Made by a program: the position numbers and the translations under genes
Shown here: one piece after another, positions 17,418 through 28,046 of the stretch
Layout: each line of letters starts with the position of its first letter
Numbering within the stretch: the stretch's first letter is position 1
Notes under the pieces: model-generated
The model's database searches: none
Told to the model about the DNA's origin: nothing
Seen by the model: the letters and a program-made list of their open reading frames with translations, nothing else
Assembly: GCF_004769555.1 (NCBI RefSeq)
Contig: NZ_RQFY01000004.1
Coordinates: 1,364,001-1,428,000, forward strand
Reading direction: 5' to 3'
DNA from: Leptospira koniambonensis
GTDB lineage: Bacteria > Spirochaetota > Leptospiria > Leptospirales > Leptospiraceae
Length of the DNA: 64,000 bases

Positions 17418-20400
17418 GTGAACTCGATCGTCTACTGGTTTGAAGAATTATTCACCTCCCTTCCTTTGTCCTTTTTGGACATTTGGGGCAGATTCGGCTA
17501 TATAGTCGGGATCTTTTTAATGATCTGCGCCTACGGAGGATTTACTTTTCATCCTGGAGGTAAATTCGGCTTTGGTCGCCAAAAACAAAGTTGGGACACC
17601 CAGGCTTTTCTAAGTATTCCGTTCACATTCGTTTTTATTTTTATTACCGGTTATATTGGTTCCTTTATAGTCCTGGTCCCAGGTGCCCAGACATTCGAGT
17701 CTCTAAAGGATCTAACAGTTTTTCTTTGTATTCTTTTGTTCGGTTATCCTGCTCTTCTTGCGGTACCCTTTGCTTATGGACTTTCGGATCTGATAGAAGG
17801 TGTGCCTCCTGATTTTCTATTCGATTGGCTTTTAGGTTATTTTATAAATCCAGCCTGCTTCTGGGTTGCTTATCAGTTATTCGGAAGGGATCCAGATTTC
17901 AAAAAGCTGAAAACCTGGGGATTATATTCGATTTTCGTAATTATCTTCATGAGTATAGAACCTCAGCTTTGGGGATATATTTGTTCAGAACAATTTACTC
18001 GAGAGATCTCTTATCATAATATTACTCCTGCTTTATTTTTTACGACTGGAGTTACTTGGGTAGTTGCTCCTTTTGCAATGTTACTTGTACTGCCTATTGC
18101 CAAAAAGTATGGATTATTTTGGGCAGAAATTCCAGGCCACACAAGAGAACTAGTCTTAAGTTATAGAGAATGGTACTGGCAGGAAGAAAAATTCGGAAAA
18201 GACGGGATTCCTTTAGGCCAAGGACTTCCAATCCGAATGTTCCTAGTGACTCCATTCATTCTTTTGGTTTTGATCATGGTAGCTGCCACAGCCTATCTGA
18301 CTTTAAGAAGTTCAGAAGCAGCTTCGGGAAAACTAGCCTCCAGATTACACCAAGAGATCTCGGAGAATATTAATCTCAGATTAGATGATTACCTTGCTCG
18401 TTCTGTTCAGAAAAAGCCGGAAGAGATCTCTCTTTTATTAAAGAATACGAATATAGCTAGGCATGGCAGGGCTTTTATAGTAGATAGAGAGTCAAGGGTC
18501 ATCGCTTCTTCTGATTTGCGTTTTAGTAATTTAGAGTCCGCCTCGGAGAGTGGAGATCCAGTAATTCGAAATTCTATCCTATCTGTGTTCAAGGATTACG
18601 GAGATCTATCTTCTGTCAGGGCAGTATTTCAGTTTAGATTTGATATTGTAACTGCAAAACCTGTTTCCAGAGAGACCTGGCTTACTCAGGTAACTCCTTA
18701 TAGGGACAATGCAGGAAAATACGATTGGATTGTAATCACTGCAATGCCGGCTTCTTATTATTTAGAAGGTGTACAAATCGGAAATAGTGAATCCGCAAAA
18801 GTATTCGCTATTGCCTTGACTCTGTCTCTTTTGATAGCGGCATTTCTTGCAGGGATTGTTACATCACCAATCCGTAATATTTCTCAAGCAACTAGGGCGA
18901 TGGCAGAAGGGGATTTCTCCCAAAGGGTTCCTACTAGTAAATTAGAAGAAATTGGCACTCTTGCATTTTCTTTTAACCATATGGCGGAGCAGCTACAGGA
19001 GGCCTTCCGTAGGACAAAAGCCAGCGAGGAGCAATATAGAGATCTAGTAGATACAACTCCGGGTATTGTTTGGGAAGCGGATGCGATCACTTTTGATTTT
19101 ACGTTTGTGAGTAAACAAGCTGTCAACCTACTCGGATATTCGATAGAAGATTGGAAAACTCCTGGATTCTGGGCGGATCATATTCATCCGGAAGATAAAG
19201 ATTATGCTGTAAATTATTGTGTAGCTTGTACTGGAAGATTGGAGGCTCACGATTTCGAATATCGATTCTTAAAGAAAGATGGAACTGTCATCTGGCTGAG
19301 AGACATGGTGAAGGTGATCGCCGAGGGCAATAAGGAAAAATGGCTTCGTGGAGTGATGGTGGATATCACAGAACGAAAAAATTTCGAAGAGAAGTTCTTA
19401 GAAAGAAACAGATTTATCGAATCCATTTTAGATATTAGTCCAGACATATTATATATTTACGATATAGCGGATAAGAAGAATGTATATAGCAATATAGGTG
19501 TAGAACGACTACTGGGCTATTCTGTAGAAGAGATACAGCAGCTGGGGAATTCTCTTCTTAAATCCCTTATGCATCCTGATGATTATCAGGCGTATTTGAC
19601 TAATATTATTCCAAAATATTTGAACGCTCTAGATAAGGATGTAATAGAACATCAATATAGAATGCATCATAAGGATCAGAAATGGCGTTGGTTCGTTTCT
19701 AGAGAATTGATCTATAAGAGAGATCCAGAGGGAATTCCAACTCAAATTTTTGGTATTTCTAATGATATTACTAAAAGTAAAGAAGCAGAAGAAACTATTC
19801 TGGATCTAAATGCAAATCTGGAAAGAAAGATCGATCAGAGAACAGAAGAATTAAAAAGAACTAATGAAAATCTAAAAGAATCTTTGGAATACCAACAGAA
19901 GATGTCCAAGGAACTGAACGAAACACAAAGCCAACTTCTTCTTTCCGAAAAATTAGCCGCGTTAGGTCAGCTTGCTGCGGGGATGACTCATGAGCTAAAT
20001 ACTCCTTTGGGAGCGATTGTTTCTTCGAATCGTGCAATTTTAGATATCTTATACGAAGAGATTAAGGAAATACCTGACCTTCTTCTTTCTTTAAATAAAA
20101 CAGAAGTGGACCATTTCAAATTTCTCTTGGATGAAAGTTTGAAGGAAATTTCCCAAGCAGAAATCTTGCCGAATCGTTCTTTGAGAAGGGAACTTGTTCG
20201 TGTATTCAAAGAGGCTTCGGTTGCGGATCCGGAGAATATTGCAAATATGATCCTTGAATTGGGGATCCATAGATTAGGAGAAAAACTCCCAGACCTATTG
20301 AAGACAGAAAATTCTCTAAAAATCCTAAATGCTGTTTCTGCAATCGCTTCTATCGTAAGATTTAGTAATGTAATTTCTATTGCTACTGGCAAAGCTTCTT

Positions 20401-20927
20401 ATGTGGTAGATGCTCTTAAAAATTATCTGAATCCAGGAACGCATAACGGTGATGAAGAGCTTGTCCCAGTCGATATTGAAGTCGAACTCGAAACCATCAT
20501 CGCTTTATATCATAATAAGATCAAATACGGTGTCGAAGTAATTAAACATTATCGGACTAATGAACTTTGTCTGGGAGATCCGGATAAGCTGAATCAAGTA
20601 TGGATCAATCTATTAAATAATGGATTGCAGGCCATGAACTATAAAGGTAAGATCGAAATTTCGATAGAGAAAAGAGAATTCTGGATTATAGTTTCTTTCA
20701 CAGATTCGGGCTCTGGAATTTCGAAAGAGATCCAAGACAAAATTTTCGATCCATTCTTCACTACCAAAAATCCTGGAGAAGGTATCGGTCTTGGTTTGGA
20801 TATATGTAAAAAGATCATAGAAAAGATGGGCGGAAAAATAGAGTTTGAGAGCGAACCTGGACGCACTAGGTTCGAAGTTTGGCTGAAACCAGCGAACCGT
20901 AAAAAAGAGGAATCTGTTGGAAACTGA
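17418..20927 (+). CDS. Large membrane sensor histidine kinase with HAMP and two PAS domains
   Basis: The 1169-residue protein has a long N-terminal membrane region (about six helices, residues 10-235), a further helix near 275-295, a sensor region that is probably extracytoplasmic (about 300-455), a helix and a HAMP domain (about 460-540), two PAS domains (about 545-660 and 670-790), a coiled coil and the kinase core with H858 in [11 protein letters not shown]. The ATPase domain has FTDSGSGIS and [11 protein letters not shown] boxes. An insertion of roughly 130 residues lies between the H box and the ATPase N box. The start is GTG. The gene overlaps a receiver gene by 11 bases, its likely partner. 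Confidence 0.9.
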   Translation: MNSIVYWFEELFTSLPLSFLDIWGRFGYIVGIFLMICAYGGFTFHPGGKFGFGRQKQSWDTQAFLSIPFTFVFIFITGYIGSFIVLVPGAQTFESLKDLTVFLCILLFGYPALLAVPFAYGLSDLIEGVPPDFLFDWLLGYFINPACFWVAYQLFGRDPDFKKLKTWGLYSIFVIIFMSIEPQLWGYICSEQFTREISYHNITPALFFTTGVTWVVAPFAMLLVLPIAKKYGLFWAEIPGHTRELVLSYREWYWQEEKFGKDGIPLGQGLPIRMFLVTPFILLVLIMVAATAYLTLRSSEAASGKLASRLHQEISENINLRLDDYLARSVQKKPEEISLLLKNTNIARHGRAFIVDRESRVIASSDLRFSNLESASESGDPVIRNSILSVFKDYGDLSSVRAVFQFRFDIVTAKPVSRETWLTQVTPYRDNAGKYDWIVITAMPASYYLEGVQIGNSESAKVFAIALTLSLLIAAFLAGIVTSPIRNISQATRAMAEGDFSQRVPTSKLEEIGTLAFSFNHMAEQLQEAFRRTKASEEQYRDLVDTTPGIVWEADAITFDFTFVSKQAVNLLGYSIEDWKTPGFWADHIHPEDKDYAVNYCVACTGRLEAHDFEYRFLKKDGTVIWLRDMVKVIAEGNKEKWLRGVMVDITERKNFEEKFLERNRFIESILDISPDILYIYDIADKKNVYSNIGVERLLGYSVEEIQQLGNSLLKSLMHPDDYQAYLTNIIPKYLNALDKDVIEHQYRMHHKDQKWRWFVSRELIYKRDPEGIPTQIFGISNDITKSKEAEETILDLNANLERKIDQRTEELKRTNENLKESLEYQQKMSKELNETQSQLLLSEKLAALGQLAAGMTHELNTPLGAIVSSNRAILDILYEEIKEIPDLLLSLNKTEVDHFKFLLDESLKEISQAEILPNRSLRRELVRVFKEASVADPENIANMILELGIHRLGEKLPDLLKTENSLKILNAVSAIASIVRFSNVISIATGKASYVVDALKNYLNPGTHNGDEELVPVDIEVELETIIALYHNKIKYGVEVIKHYRTNELCLGDPDKLNQVWINLLNNGLQAMNYKGKIEISIEKREFWIIVSFTDSGSGISKEIQDKIFDPFFTTKNPGEGIGLGLDICKKIIEKMGGKIEFESEPGRTRFEVWLKPANRKKEESVGN

Positions 20928-21324
20928 AACATCACAAAATGCGATCCTTTGCGTGGATGACGAAGCAATCATCTTAATTACCTTGCAAAAGGAATTAAAA
21001 AAACAGCTCGGAAATTTATTCCAGTACGAGACTGCCTTAAACGCAGAAGAAGCTATGGAAGTTATAGATGATCTGGTAGGCGCAGGTGTGAACGTGATCT
21101 TGATCCTTTCTGATTGGTTGATGCCAGGGATTAAAGGAGATGAGTTTTTAATTTTGGTCCACCAAAAATATCCTAAGATCCGATCCATTTTGATCACTGG
21201 GCATGTGGATGCTGCCGCAGTGGACAGGGTTAAGAAAGAGGCAGGTACTTATACAGTGATCCCAAAACCTTGGGACGTGAATAAATTAATGGAAGCTGTT
21301 CGAGTTTGTTGTAATTTAAATTAG
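20917..21324 (+). CDS. Stand-alone receiver-domain response regulator
   Basis: The 135-residue protein is a receiver domain only. It has the acidic pair D14/D15 in CVDDEA, phosphoacceptor D66 in [14 protein letters not shown], a threonine in ILITGH and the lysine in VIPKPWD. The SDWLMPG form is frequent in receivers paired with large PAS kinases. There is no output domain, so it must act by protein contact or as a phosphorelay step. The start is TTG at 20917, inside the 3' end of the kinase gene, which implies coupled translation. Confidence 0.88.
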   Translation: METETSQNAILCVDDEAIILITLQKELKKQLGNLFQYETALNAEEAMEVIDDLVGAGVNVILILSDWLMPGIKGDEFLILVHQKYPKIRSILITGHVDAAAVDRVKKEAGTYTVIPKPWDVNKLMEAVRVCCNLN

Positions 21325-21428
21325 AGCGAACGTTACGAAAATCACCTTAGGAAACTTTTGATCCATTATAATATTTTGCCCTTCAAACTAACACCGGTTC
21401 ATTCAGATACTTCTATCTTGAAAACGAA

Positions 21429-21456
21429 TTGACCTTTCCTTTTCTAAGAAGATACT
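21429..21456 (+). promoter_or_regulatory. Possible sigma-70 promoter for the acyl-CoA dehydrogenase gene
   Basis: TTGACC at 21429-21434 and GATACT at 21451-21456 are spaced by 16 bases and lie 30 bases before the ATG, with AAGGAA at 21469-21474 in the leader. The minus-10 match is only partial, so this is a suggestion. Confidence 0.35.
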
Positions 21457-21485
21457 TTATTATCTCCTAAAGGAATCTTCTCATC

Positions 21486-23246
21486 ATGCTGCAAAACAAC
21501 TATTTTAACGATGTATCCGACCTGAGGTTACATTTCGATCATATAATCAATTGGAAGGAAATTGTAGATTCCTACGAGGGTGGATTTACTGACGCCGCAA
21601 AATATAAAGCGGGAGATGAAAGATTCGCTGCTGCTCCTTCTTCTCATGAAGAAGCATTAGAATATTATAAAACTTTACTGGACTCTGTGGGAGAGTTTGC
21701 GGGTAAGGAAATCGCTCCTTATGTTGCTGAATTAGACAAAGTTGGGGTAAAATTCGAGAATGGAAAAGTTACATTCCCAGAAAAACTTTTAGAGATCGTG
21801 CGAAAAGCAAGAGATGCAGGCTTACAACCCACAGGTTTTTCTAGAAAATACGGCGGCTTAGGAGTTCCTTGGACTGTTCGAGCATTCTTTAGCGAAATTT
21901 TATATAGAGTGGATGCATCCGTTTGTATCTCCATAGGTTGTGTGAACTTAGCAGAGATCGTAGAAAAGAATGGAAGCGAAGAATTAAAAGACGAATGGTT
22001 GCCTCGTTTGGCCGCGGGGGAATTTGCCTGCGCTATGGGACTAACAGAACCTGATCATGGATCCGATCTACCAGGACTTCGCACCAAAGCCACACATAAA
22101 GAAGGAAATACTTACCTATTAAACGGAACCAAAAGATTTATCACACAAGGTTGCGGTACTGGCGAAATTCCAGCGATCCTTCTTCTTTTAGCTAGAACCG
22201 GAAATCCAGGAAGTGGAGCAAGAGGACTTTCATTCTTCTTAGTTCAATCCAAAGACGTTCAGGTTGCTGGAATAGAAAAGAAGATGGGATTACATTGTTC
22301 TCCCACTTGTGAGATCGTTTTAGAAAATACTCCTGGGATCTTAATCGGAGAAGAAGGTCACGGACTCATCAAACATACGATGGGAATGTTGAATGGAGCT
22401 CGTATGGGAATTTCCCAACAAGGAGTGGGGATCGCACAAGCAGCATTAGCTGAAACTAAAAAATATACTTCTGAAAGAATTCAATTTGGAAAACCGATCG
22501 GAACCATCCCCGCAGTTCGTAAAATTCTGCGAAGAATGGAAAGAGAAACAATGGCAATGCGCTGCCTAATGTTAGAAGGCGCTCGTGCGATGGACTTGTA
22601 TTATTTCAGAGGAGATCATCTGAAAGAGAAAGGTGCCACAGAAAGAGATCTAAAATCAGACGTTGTCTTGAAGTATTGGGAAAAGTTAGCCGGAATACTT
22701 ACGCCAATTTCTAAGTTTTATTGTTCCGAGTCTTGTGTAAAGATCGCTGGTGACGCTGTTCAACTTCATGGAGGAGCGGGCTTCACTGAAGATTATGATG
22801 TTTCTAGAATTTATAGAGATGCTCGTATCACAACAATCTATGACGGAACTTCTCAGATCCAAGTCAACGCTAGCATTGGTGGGATCGTCACAGGAATGAG
22901 CGGTCATGGTTTCTTAAGAGAATATATAGATAGCGAATGGTCCCATTTCCCAACCGAAGAAACCAAAGTTCTTTCCGAAGTTTGGGACGGTTTCCAAGAG
23001 GCTGTTGTTATGTATAAGGATCTTGCGACTTCTGAGGAGAGAGAAGAAACTGCGGATGAGATTGTTTGGGCAAGTGCCAGACTTCTTTCCGGTTTGTTAT
23101 TCTATCGTTCTACACTTCGTATTCCTGAAGAGTTTAGGGCCGAAAGACTTTCATATGTGGACGAATATAATCTAGATAGTTTAGGCTATATGGAAGGTTT
23201 AAAGGCTAAGTTGAAGGTAAAAGTTTCGGCAAGACAGGCCGTTTAA
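21486..23246 (+). CDS. Acyl-CoA dehydrogenase family protein
   Basis: The 586-residue protein is an FAD-dependent acyl-CoA dehydrogenase with a C-terminal extension. It has MGLTEPDHGSDLPGLRTKA (about 180-198), KRFITQGCGTG, the arginine-rich AERIQFG-like ERIQFGKPIG block (about 334-345) and QLHGGAGFTEDYDVSRIYRDARIT (about 425-450). Where medium-chain enzymes have IYEGT, with Glu as the catalytic base, this protein has IYDGTSQIQ with D453. An aspartate base occurs in some cyclic acyl-CoA dehydrogenases, so the substrate may be unusual, or the base may lie elsewhere as in isovaleryl-CoA dehydrogenase. No electron-transfer flavoprotein gene is adjacent. Confidence 0.88.
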   Translation: MLQNNYFNDVSDLRLHFDHIINWKEIVDSYEGGFTDAAKYKAGDERFAAAPSSHEEALEYYKTLLDSVGEFAGKEIAPYVAELDKVGVKFENGKVTFPEKLLEIVRKARDAGLQPTGFSRKYGGLGVPWTVRAFFSEILYRVDASVCISIGCVNLAEIVEKNGSEELKDEWLPRLAAGEFACAMGLTEPDHGSDLPGLRTKATHKEGNTYLLNGTKRFITQGCGTGEIPAILLLLARTGNPGSGARGLSFFLVQSKDVQVAGIEKKMGLHCSPTCEIVLENTPGILIGEEGHGLIKHTMGMLNGARMGISQQGVGIAQAALAETKKYTSERIQFGKPIGTIPAVRKILRRMERETMAMRCLMLEGARAMDLYYFRGDHLKEKGATERDLKSDVVLKYWEKLAGILTPISKFYCSESCVKIAGDAVQLHGGAGFTEDYDVSRIYRDARITTIYDGTSQIQVNASIGGIVTGMSGHGFLREYIDSEWSHFPTEETKVLSEVWDGFQEAVVMYKDLATSEEREETADEIVWASARLLSGLLFYRSTLRIPEEFRAERLSYVDEYNLDSLGYMEGLKAKLKVKVSARQAV

Positions 23247-23266
23247 AACGTCAAAAAAACGTTTTT
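23246..23266 (+). terminator. Weak terminator-like hairpin after the acyl-CoA dehydrogenase gene
   Basis: AAAACG (23246-23251) and CGTTTT (23261-23266) can pair around an A-rich loop and are followed by TT. The stem is short and AT-rich, so its strength as an intrinsic terminator is doubtful. It starts at the stop codon of the dehydrogenase gene and precedes fliD. Confidence 0.35.
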
Positions 23267-23316
23267 TGCCCTTATACTTTTAGGAATTCGGTCGATGGAA
23301 TTAGAAGGAGGGGACT

Positions 23317-25260
23317 ATGCCCGCATTCTCTATTCCGGGACTGAGTTCCGGCCAGGATACGAACCAAATCGTAAAAAAACTGGTAGAGCTGGAAGCAAAG
23401 CCGATTCGCCGTTTGGAAAGACAAAACGGTTTCAATCAGGCTCAGGTCAAAGCATGGTCCGATCTTAAAACTCTAACTACAGACCTCCAAAACAAAACTA
23501 GAGAAATTATATCTTTCACAGCGCCTTTTGCGACTAAATCAATCGTTTCCGATCCAGAAGGTGTGATCACTGGGGATGCTGCACGTTCTGCAAGCAGCGG
23601 AAAACGTAAGATAGAAGTGAAGGAACTTGCTACATTCCATCAGATCTCAGGTGATCCTATCGATTCAGAAAGAAAGATACCTGCTGGGACTTTTAAAGTA
23701 CTTTCAGGAGAGATAGAGAAGGAGATAGAATTCCAAGGCGGAACTATCCGAGATCTATATCTTACAATTCGCACTGCTGCTGCAGGGATTGTTCAACCTA
23801 CTATTGTAAAAGTAGACCAAGATAAAACAGTTTTAACATTAGCCGCTTCTCAATCTGGTAAAGACAATCAACTGAAATTCGATGATCCGAATGGAGTGCT
23901 TAAGGCAGCTTCTCTTGTAGGAGGAATGCTTCCACAAGATCCACCTCAATCTTTTTATCTTCCTTGGGAAGCAAGCCAGACAAATCCATTCCAGCCAGAT
24001 AAATATGGTATGACTGCGAATGCTAAACCTACATTTATTGCGGCAGATCCCGAGAAAAAAGAACCTTCTAAGATCAAATTGAGTTCTAAACAAGCATTCC
24101 AATTCCATATGGATGCTAAAGAAGGGAAGAAGGGAGCAAGGATTGAAGCTACTCTTTCTGAACCTTTGGAAGAAGGTGAAACAATTTCCTTAGGTGTGAT
24201 CTACGATCAAGATGAGCAGGATAAAGTATTTTTAGAAACTGCTTATCATAAAGAAGGGAAGGTCCGAGTTACTTTCAAATCCAATATGGATGGGAAGAAG
24301 ATCCATAAGGTAATTGTAATCAACCAAACTGGAAAAGAGAAAGAATTCTCTAATTTCAGATTCGTTCTTCCTGCTGAATTTAACGGAGCTAAACCTGCAA
24401 AAACAATTGTAGAAGCTAAGGATGCAGTATTTTTAGTAGACGGTATTGAGATCACTCGGCCTAAAAATGAGGGTCTGACTGATGTTTTGGACGGAGTTCT
24501 TCTTAACTTAAACAAAAAGAGCGAAGGTGGTCCTGCTACAGTAGATATCAAAGTGGATTCCGCAAAAGGGATACGAATGATCAAAGAATTTATAGAAGCA
24601 TATAATAATGTTCTAAAATACTCCAAAGATGCTACTGCAGTCAATAGAGAAGGTGGGGTCAGCGATTCCAAATTAGAAGATCCTGATATTACCAGATCCT
24701 TCTGGGAAGGAAAAACTAAAACAGGTATTTTAGCCGGGGAAAACTCAGTAATCCGTTTGGTTGCTGGAATGAAAACAGTAACTACTTCTTCTTTTCCTGC
24801 TTATCCAAGTTCCGAGATCAGAACACTTTCAGATGTTGGAATTTCAACAGGCGATGTAGGAAGTAAATGGGCGGATATCCAGGAGGGTTTCCTTGCTTTG
24901 GACGAAGCAAAACTAGCAGCTAAACTTGCGGAGAATCCAGATGCAGTTCGTCATTTATTCGCCCAAGATACAAATTCTGACGCCAGAATGGACACTGGAG
25001 TAGGTGTAAATCTGGTAGAACATTTGAAACCTTATACTCAGTTCGCTGGCGGACTGGTTACAAGTAAGATTAAGTTATTAGAAGAGCAAGTCTCAGATAA
25101 TAACAAGAAGATCAAAAATTTCGAATCACACTTGATGAGTTACGAGAAAAAACTCAAAGAAAAGTTCCTGTATATGGAGCAGGGTGTGGGTAGAAATAAA
25201 GCCGTCGGTTCCTATCTGAATAATAATCTCAGCAGGGGACAGGGCGGGGACGATAAATAA
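23317..25260 (+). CDS. fliD: Flagellar hook-associated protein 2 (filament cap)
   Basis: The 647-residue protein has the FliD N-terminal domain, beginning FSIPGLSSGQDTNQIVKKL and continuing through the LVELEAKPIRRLERQ coiled segment. The FliD C-terminal domain is marked by GIRMIKEFIEAYNNVLKYS near residue 424 and a heptad-like C-terminal helix near 590-635. FliD caps the growing filament and chaperones flagellin assembly; in spirochaetes the filament is periplasmic. A strong AGGAGG precedes the ATG. The next gene, 30 bases downstream, is probably co-transcribed. Confidence 0.93.
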   Translation: MPAFSIPGLSSGQDTNQIVKKLVELEAKPIRRLERQNGFNQAQVKAWSDLKTLTTDLQNKTREIISFTAPFATKSIVSDPEGVITGDAARSASSGKRKIEVKELATFHQISGDPIDSERKIPAGTFKVLSGEIEKEIEFQGGTIRDLYLTIRTAAAGIVQPTIVKVDQDKTVLTLAASQSGKDNQLKFDDPNGVLKAASLVGGMLPQDPPQSFYLPWEASQTNPFQPDKYGMTANAKPTFIAADPEKKEPSKIKLSSKQAFQFHMDAKEGKKGARIEATLSEPLEEGETISLGVIYDQDEQDKVFLETAYHKEGKVRVTFKSNMDGKKIHKVIVINQTGKEKEFSNFRFVLPAEFNGAKPAKTIVEAKDAVFLVDGIEITRPKNEGLTDVLDGVLLNLNKKSEGGPATVDIKVDSAKGIRMIKEFIEAYNNVLKYSKDATAVNREGGVSDSKLEDPDITRSFWEGKTKTGILAGENSVIRLVAGMKTVTTSSFPAYPSSEIRTLSDVGISTGDVGSKWADIQEGFLALDEAKLAAKLAENPDAVRHLFAQDTNSDARMDTGVGVNLVEHLKPYTQFAGGLVTSKIKLLEEQVSDNNKKIKNFESHLMSYEKKLKEKFLYMEQGVGRNKAVGSYLNNNLSRGQGGDDK

Positions 25261-25290
25261 AAGAATTATAATATAAACGGAGGAATCACC

Positions 25291-26259
25291 GTGGAAATAT
25301 TCGTAAACGAGCAAAAATTGGAAAGCGTCATCGAAAATGAAAAGAACCTTGGAGAGGTTTTCGACGCGGTACGTCGTTGGGTGGAAACTAACGGCAAATT
25401 TTTATTATCCTGCGTTGTGGATGGGGAAGAATTTACCCAGAACACAATGCGTGATTCTTCCATTTCAAATGCTTCCAAGATGGAATTTTTTGTGGGAGAA
25501 GAGCTGGATATCCTGATCAGTTCTCTCCATGAGTTGGATTCTTACGTTGATAAAGTAGGAACCACTTTACTCGGCAGAGATTCTTTGACTGAAAAAGAAT
25601 CTAAAGAACTAACAGACGGGATCGGATGGATCCGTAGTCTTTTGGAATCTGCAGGTAAACTTTTAAAACTGAAGTACGATCAGATCAAACCAATGGGAAC
25701 TGGCTCTACAGTGAGTGAGATCCTGGATGAATTGAGCCGTAATTCTTCCAAACTGGATGGGACAACTGCTATCGAAGAATTTTTAGAATATCTAAGAGAT
25801 CTAAAATTATTCGTGATGGATCTGGTAGCAAGAGCTTCTGTTTTAGACCTGGAACTTCCTACTTTAAGAGAAATTTTAGATACTTTCATCAAGGCTGTTC
25901 CTGCTTTGAAAGAAAGTTTTGTAAAAGTAAATGAATATTATCAGGCTGGAAAAGATGAGGTGGCAACACATCTTCTTACACAATCTGTTTCTCAGATCAA
26001 TGTTCTTCTGACTTCATTTATTACTCTCAGACAAAAACTTCCTGGTATGGACTTCTCTAAGATCCAAATCGCAGAAAGAACTTTTGAAGAAAAGACAAAC
26101 GACTTAAACGATACACTTGCTTCTGTTGCTTTAGCCTTGGAAGAAAAAGATATTATTCGTGCAGGAGATATTATTGAGTATGAGATCCCTGCTGTTCTAG
26201 ATGAATTTCTTCCTTTCTTGGAAAAAGTAAAAGAGCAGGCTGATTCTTTAGCAGTTTAA
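25291..26259 (+). CDS. Acidic helical protein following fliD, unknown function
   Basis: This 322-residue acidic protein starts with GTG at 25291, nine bases after a GGAGG motif. Residues 1-75 look like a small alpha/beta domain, and the rest is a series of amphipathic helices ending with AGDIIEYEIPAVLDEFLPFLEKV. There is no signal peptide or membrane segment. Its position 30 bases after fliD is where many bacteria carry fliS, but FliS is much shorter and I see no convincing similarity. A role with the flagellar cap or as an export chaperone is an inference from position only. Confidence 0.75.
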   Translation: MEIFVNEQKLESVIENEKNLGEVFDAVRRWVETNGKFLLSCVVDGEEFTQNTMRDSSISNASKMEFFVGEELDILISSLHELDSYVDKVGTTLLGRDSLTEKESKELTDGIGWIRSLLESAGKLLKLKYDQIKPMGTGSTVSEILDELSRNSSKLDGTTAIEEFLEYLRDLKLFVMDLVARASVLDLELPTLREILDTFIKAVPALKESFVKVNEYYQAGKDEVATHLLTQSVSQINVLLTSFITLRQKLPGMDFSKIQIAERTFEEKTNDLNDTLASVALALEEKDIIRAGDIIEYEIPAVLDEFLPFLEKVKEQADSLAV

Positions 26260-28046
26260 TCTGTAATTTCTAAACAGAATAAGGTTAAATCGTCAGTCAT
26301 TATTCCGTCTCCGAAGGATTCCGAATAGGATACTAAGGAGCGGATCAAACTATCAGAATCCTGGTAAGAAAGTTTTTTTACTGCTTCCACGAGTGTGGAA
26401 TTGCCCATCGGAATTCCTTTAGATCCTCTTACCTCGAATAAACCATCCGAATATAATAGTACTCTATCTCCGGGTCTTAATTGTACCCTAAAATCCTCCA
26501 AGATAGGAGTTCCTACCGCAAGGAGAACTCCTCCTTTCCCTTGCAAATCCAGTGTCTGCCCATCTCTAAGAAGAAGTCCTGCATGGTGACCTGCATAACT
26601 ATATTCTAATATTTTTGTGTTTGGGTCGTATTTGAGAAAAACAGCAGAGATAAAATGTTGGGTCACCACGGAGGAGAGTAGATCGTTTGTGAATAGCAAA
26701 CCTTCTTTTGGTTTGCTTCCTTTTCTGGAAAATACATTGAAGGAGATAGACGCCATCGCGGCTACCATTGCAGATGAAATTCCATGTCCTGAAACATCTG
26801 CGAATAAGATCTCCAAACTTCCATCTGCACTTTCGGAACAATTGAGAACATCTCCTCCCACTCGATCATAAGGACGGAAATAGGAGAATATCTTAAATTG
26901 ATCGGAAGAAGGAAAGTCTCTCGTTGTAATTGTATTTTGGACTTCTCTTGCAATATCTAGATCTCGGATGACCCTGGAATAGAGCATATTGATCCTTTCA
27001 GATGCTTCTTTCTTTTCAGTGATATCTCGGAGAACATACACTCTTCCTAAATCCCTTCCTGATATTGGGATTTCTGATTTTGAAACTTCTAAATAAACTG
27101 AATCGGAAGAAGGAAGTATATCTTCATCCGAAGAGGTCTGCTTTATTTCTGAAAATTTTCTTTTGAAATCCATTCTGGAAAAAGGTCTTCGAGTAAAACC
27201 TTCTAAAAATTTTCCTAGATCTAACTTTTCAGGAGTAGCTGCTATTTTAGGAAAACCTAACATTTCTTTTGCGCTTTCATTCCAATATAACAAATCGTCA
27301 GAAGTGGATAATAATATCACTCCCTCTCTGAGTTTTGAATATAATTGGAGAGCGATCTTTTCCAATCGGATCTCTAAAAATCCGTATTTTGCGATCGCAA
27401 TGAACACACATGCGGACTGGATCACAGTTACACTTCCGCTCAAGGGAGGATAGTTTAGATCTCCTTGAGATAATATTCTAGGAAGTACCGTAGTCATAAA
27501 TCCAAGTATGGAAGATAAAAATGTCCCGAATGCTAAAAGATAACATTGTTTCCTAAATCCTATCTCTTCTTTTCTGGATTCAAAAATCAAAAGAAAGATG
27601 GCATATACAGGAGGGGAAACTGTGAGTAGATTGATCCCGTAGACATAAAGGGGACCTTGGATAAGCATATCTCCCCAGTATTTTCTTTCTACACCTGCTA
27701 TGATCCAATCAGTTGTTAATGTGATTGGAAAGATCGCGAGCGCCAATCCCCTTAATAAATACAAAACTATATTCGGATTTTTTGATAAGAAAGCGAATAC
27801 GAACTCTAAGAATAAAGGACCAACTAATAACCAAGAAATGGAGCTGATCTTAAATACCCAAGTCATCCAATGAAATGGTAAGAAGGACCAATACAAAACG
27901 ATAGAGATAATCCAAAGGCTTAAAGCCCCTGAGTATAAAAGATATAAATGAACTACTCTATGCTTTCCCTTTAGAGCTAATACATAGGTGAACAACCATA
28001 GATTGATGAATAATGCAAATAATGGAAGGATCAGATACGGGTTCAC
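26256..28046 (-). CDS. Membrane RsbU-type PP2C phosphatase with PAS domain (paralogue 2)
   Basis: The 596-residue protein has seven predicted N-terminal membrane helices (about 3-225), a PAS domain (about 240-345), a linker helix and a SpoIIE/PP2C phosphatase domain (about 385-595). Phosphatase motifs include LFADVSGHGISSAMVAAM, YSYAGHHAGLLLRD, LLYSDGLFEVRG and the final MTDDLTLFCLE, which carry the metal-binding aspartates. RsbU-type enzymes dephosphorylate STAS-domain antagonists. It overlaps its paralogue by four bases. Its 3' end also overlaps the convergent gene by four bases. A STAS gene lies about 4 kb away, at 32250. Confidence 0.9.
   Translation of the reverse strand: MNPYLILPLFALFINLWLFTYVLALKGKHRVVHLYLLYSGALSLWIISIVLYWSFLPFHWMTWVFKISSISWLLVGPLFLEFVFAFLSKNPNIVLYLLRGLALAIFPITLTTDWIIAGVERKYWGDMLIQGPLYVYGINLLTVSPPVYAIFLLIFESRKEEIGFRKQCYLLAFGTFLSSILGFMTTVLPRILSQGDLNYPPLSGSVTVIQSACVFIAIAKYGFLEIRLEKIALQLYSKLREGVILLSTSDDLLYWNESAKEMLGFPKIAATPEKLDLGKFLEGFTRRPFSRMDFKRKFSEIKQTSSDEDILPSSDSVYLEVSKSEIPISGRDLGRVYVLRDITEKKEASERINMLYSRVIRDLDIAREVQNTITTRDFPSSDQFKIFSYFRPYDRVGGDVLNCSESADGSLEILFADVSGHGISSAMVAAMASISFNVFSRKGSKPKEGLLFTNDLLSSVVTQHFISAVFLKYDPNTKILEYSYAGHHAGLLLRDGQTLDLQGKGGVLLAVGTPILEDFRVQLRPGDRVLLYSDGLFEVRGSKGIPMGNSTLVEAVKKLSYQDSDSLIRSLVSYSESFGDGIMTDDLTLFCLEITD

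Noticed and set aside
23245..23272. Possible FliA-type promoter before fliD
   Set aside because: TAAA at 23245-23248 and GCCC at 23269-23272 are spaced 20 bases, too far for the usual 15-base spacing, and the minus-10 match is poor.
26501..26520. Third copy of the 16-bp palindrome (near GGAGTTCC)
   Set aside because: Only the inner bases match and it lies inside a phosphatase gene; it is coding sequence.
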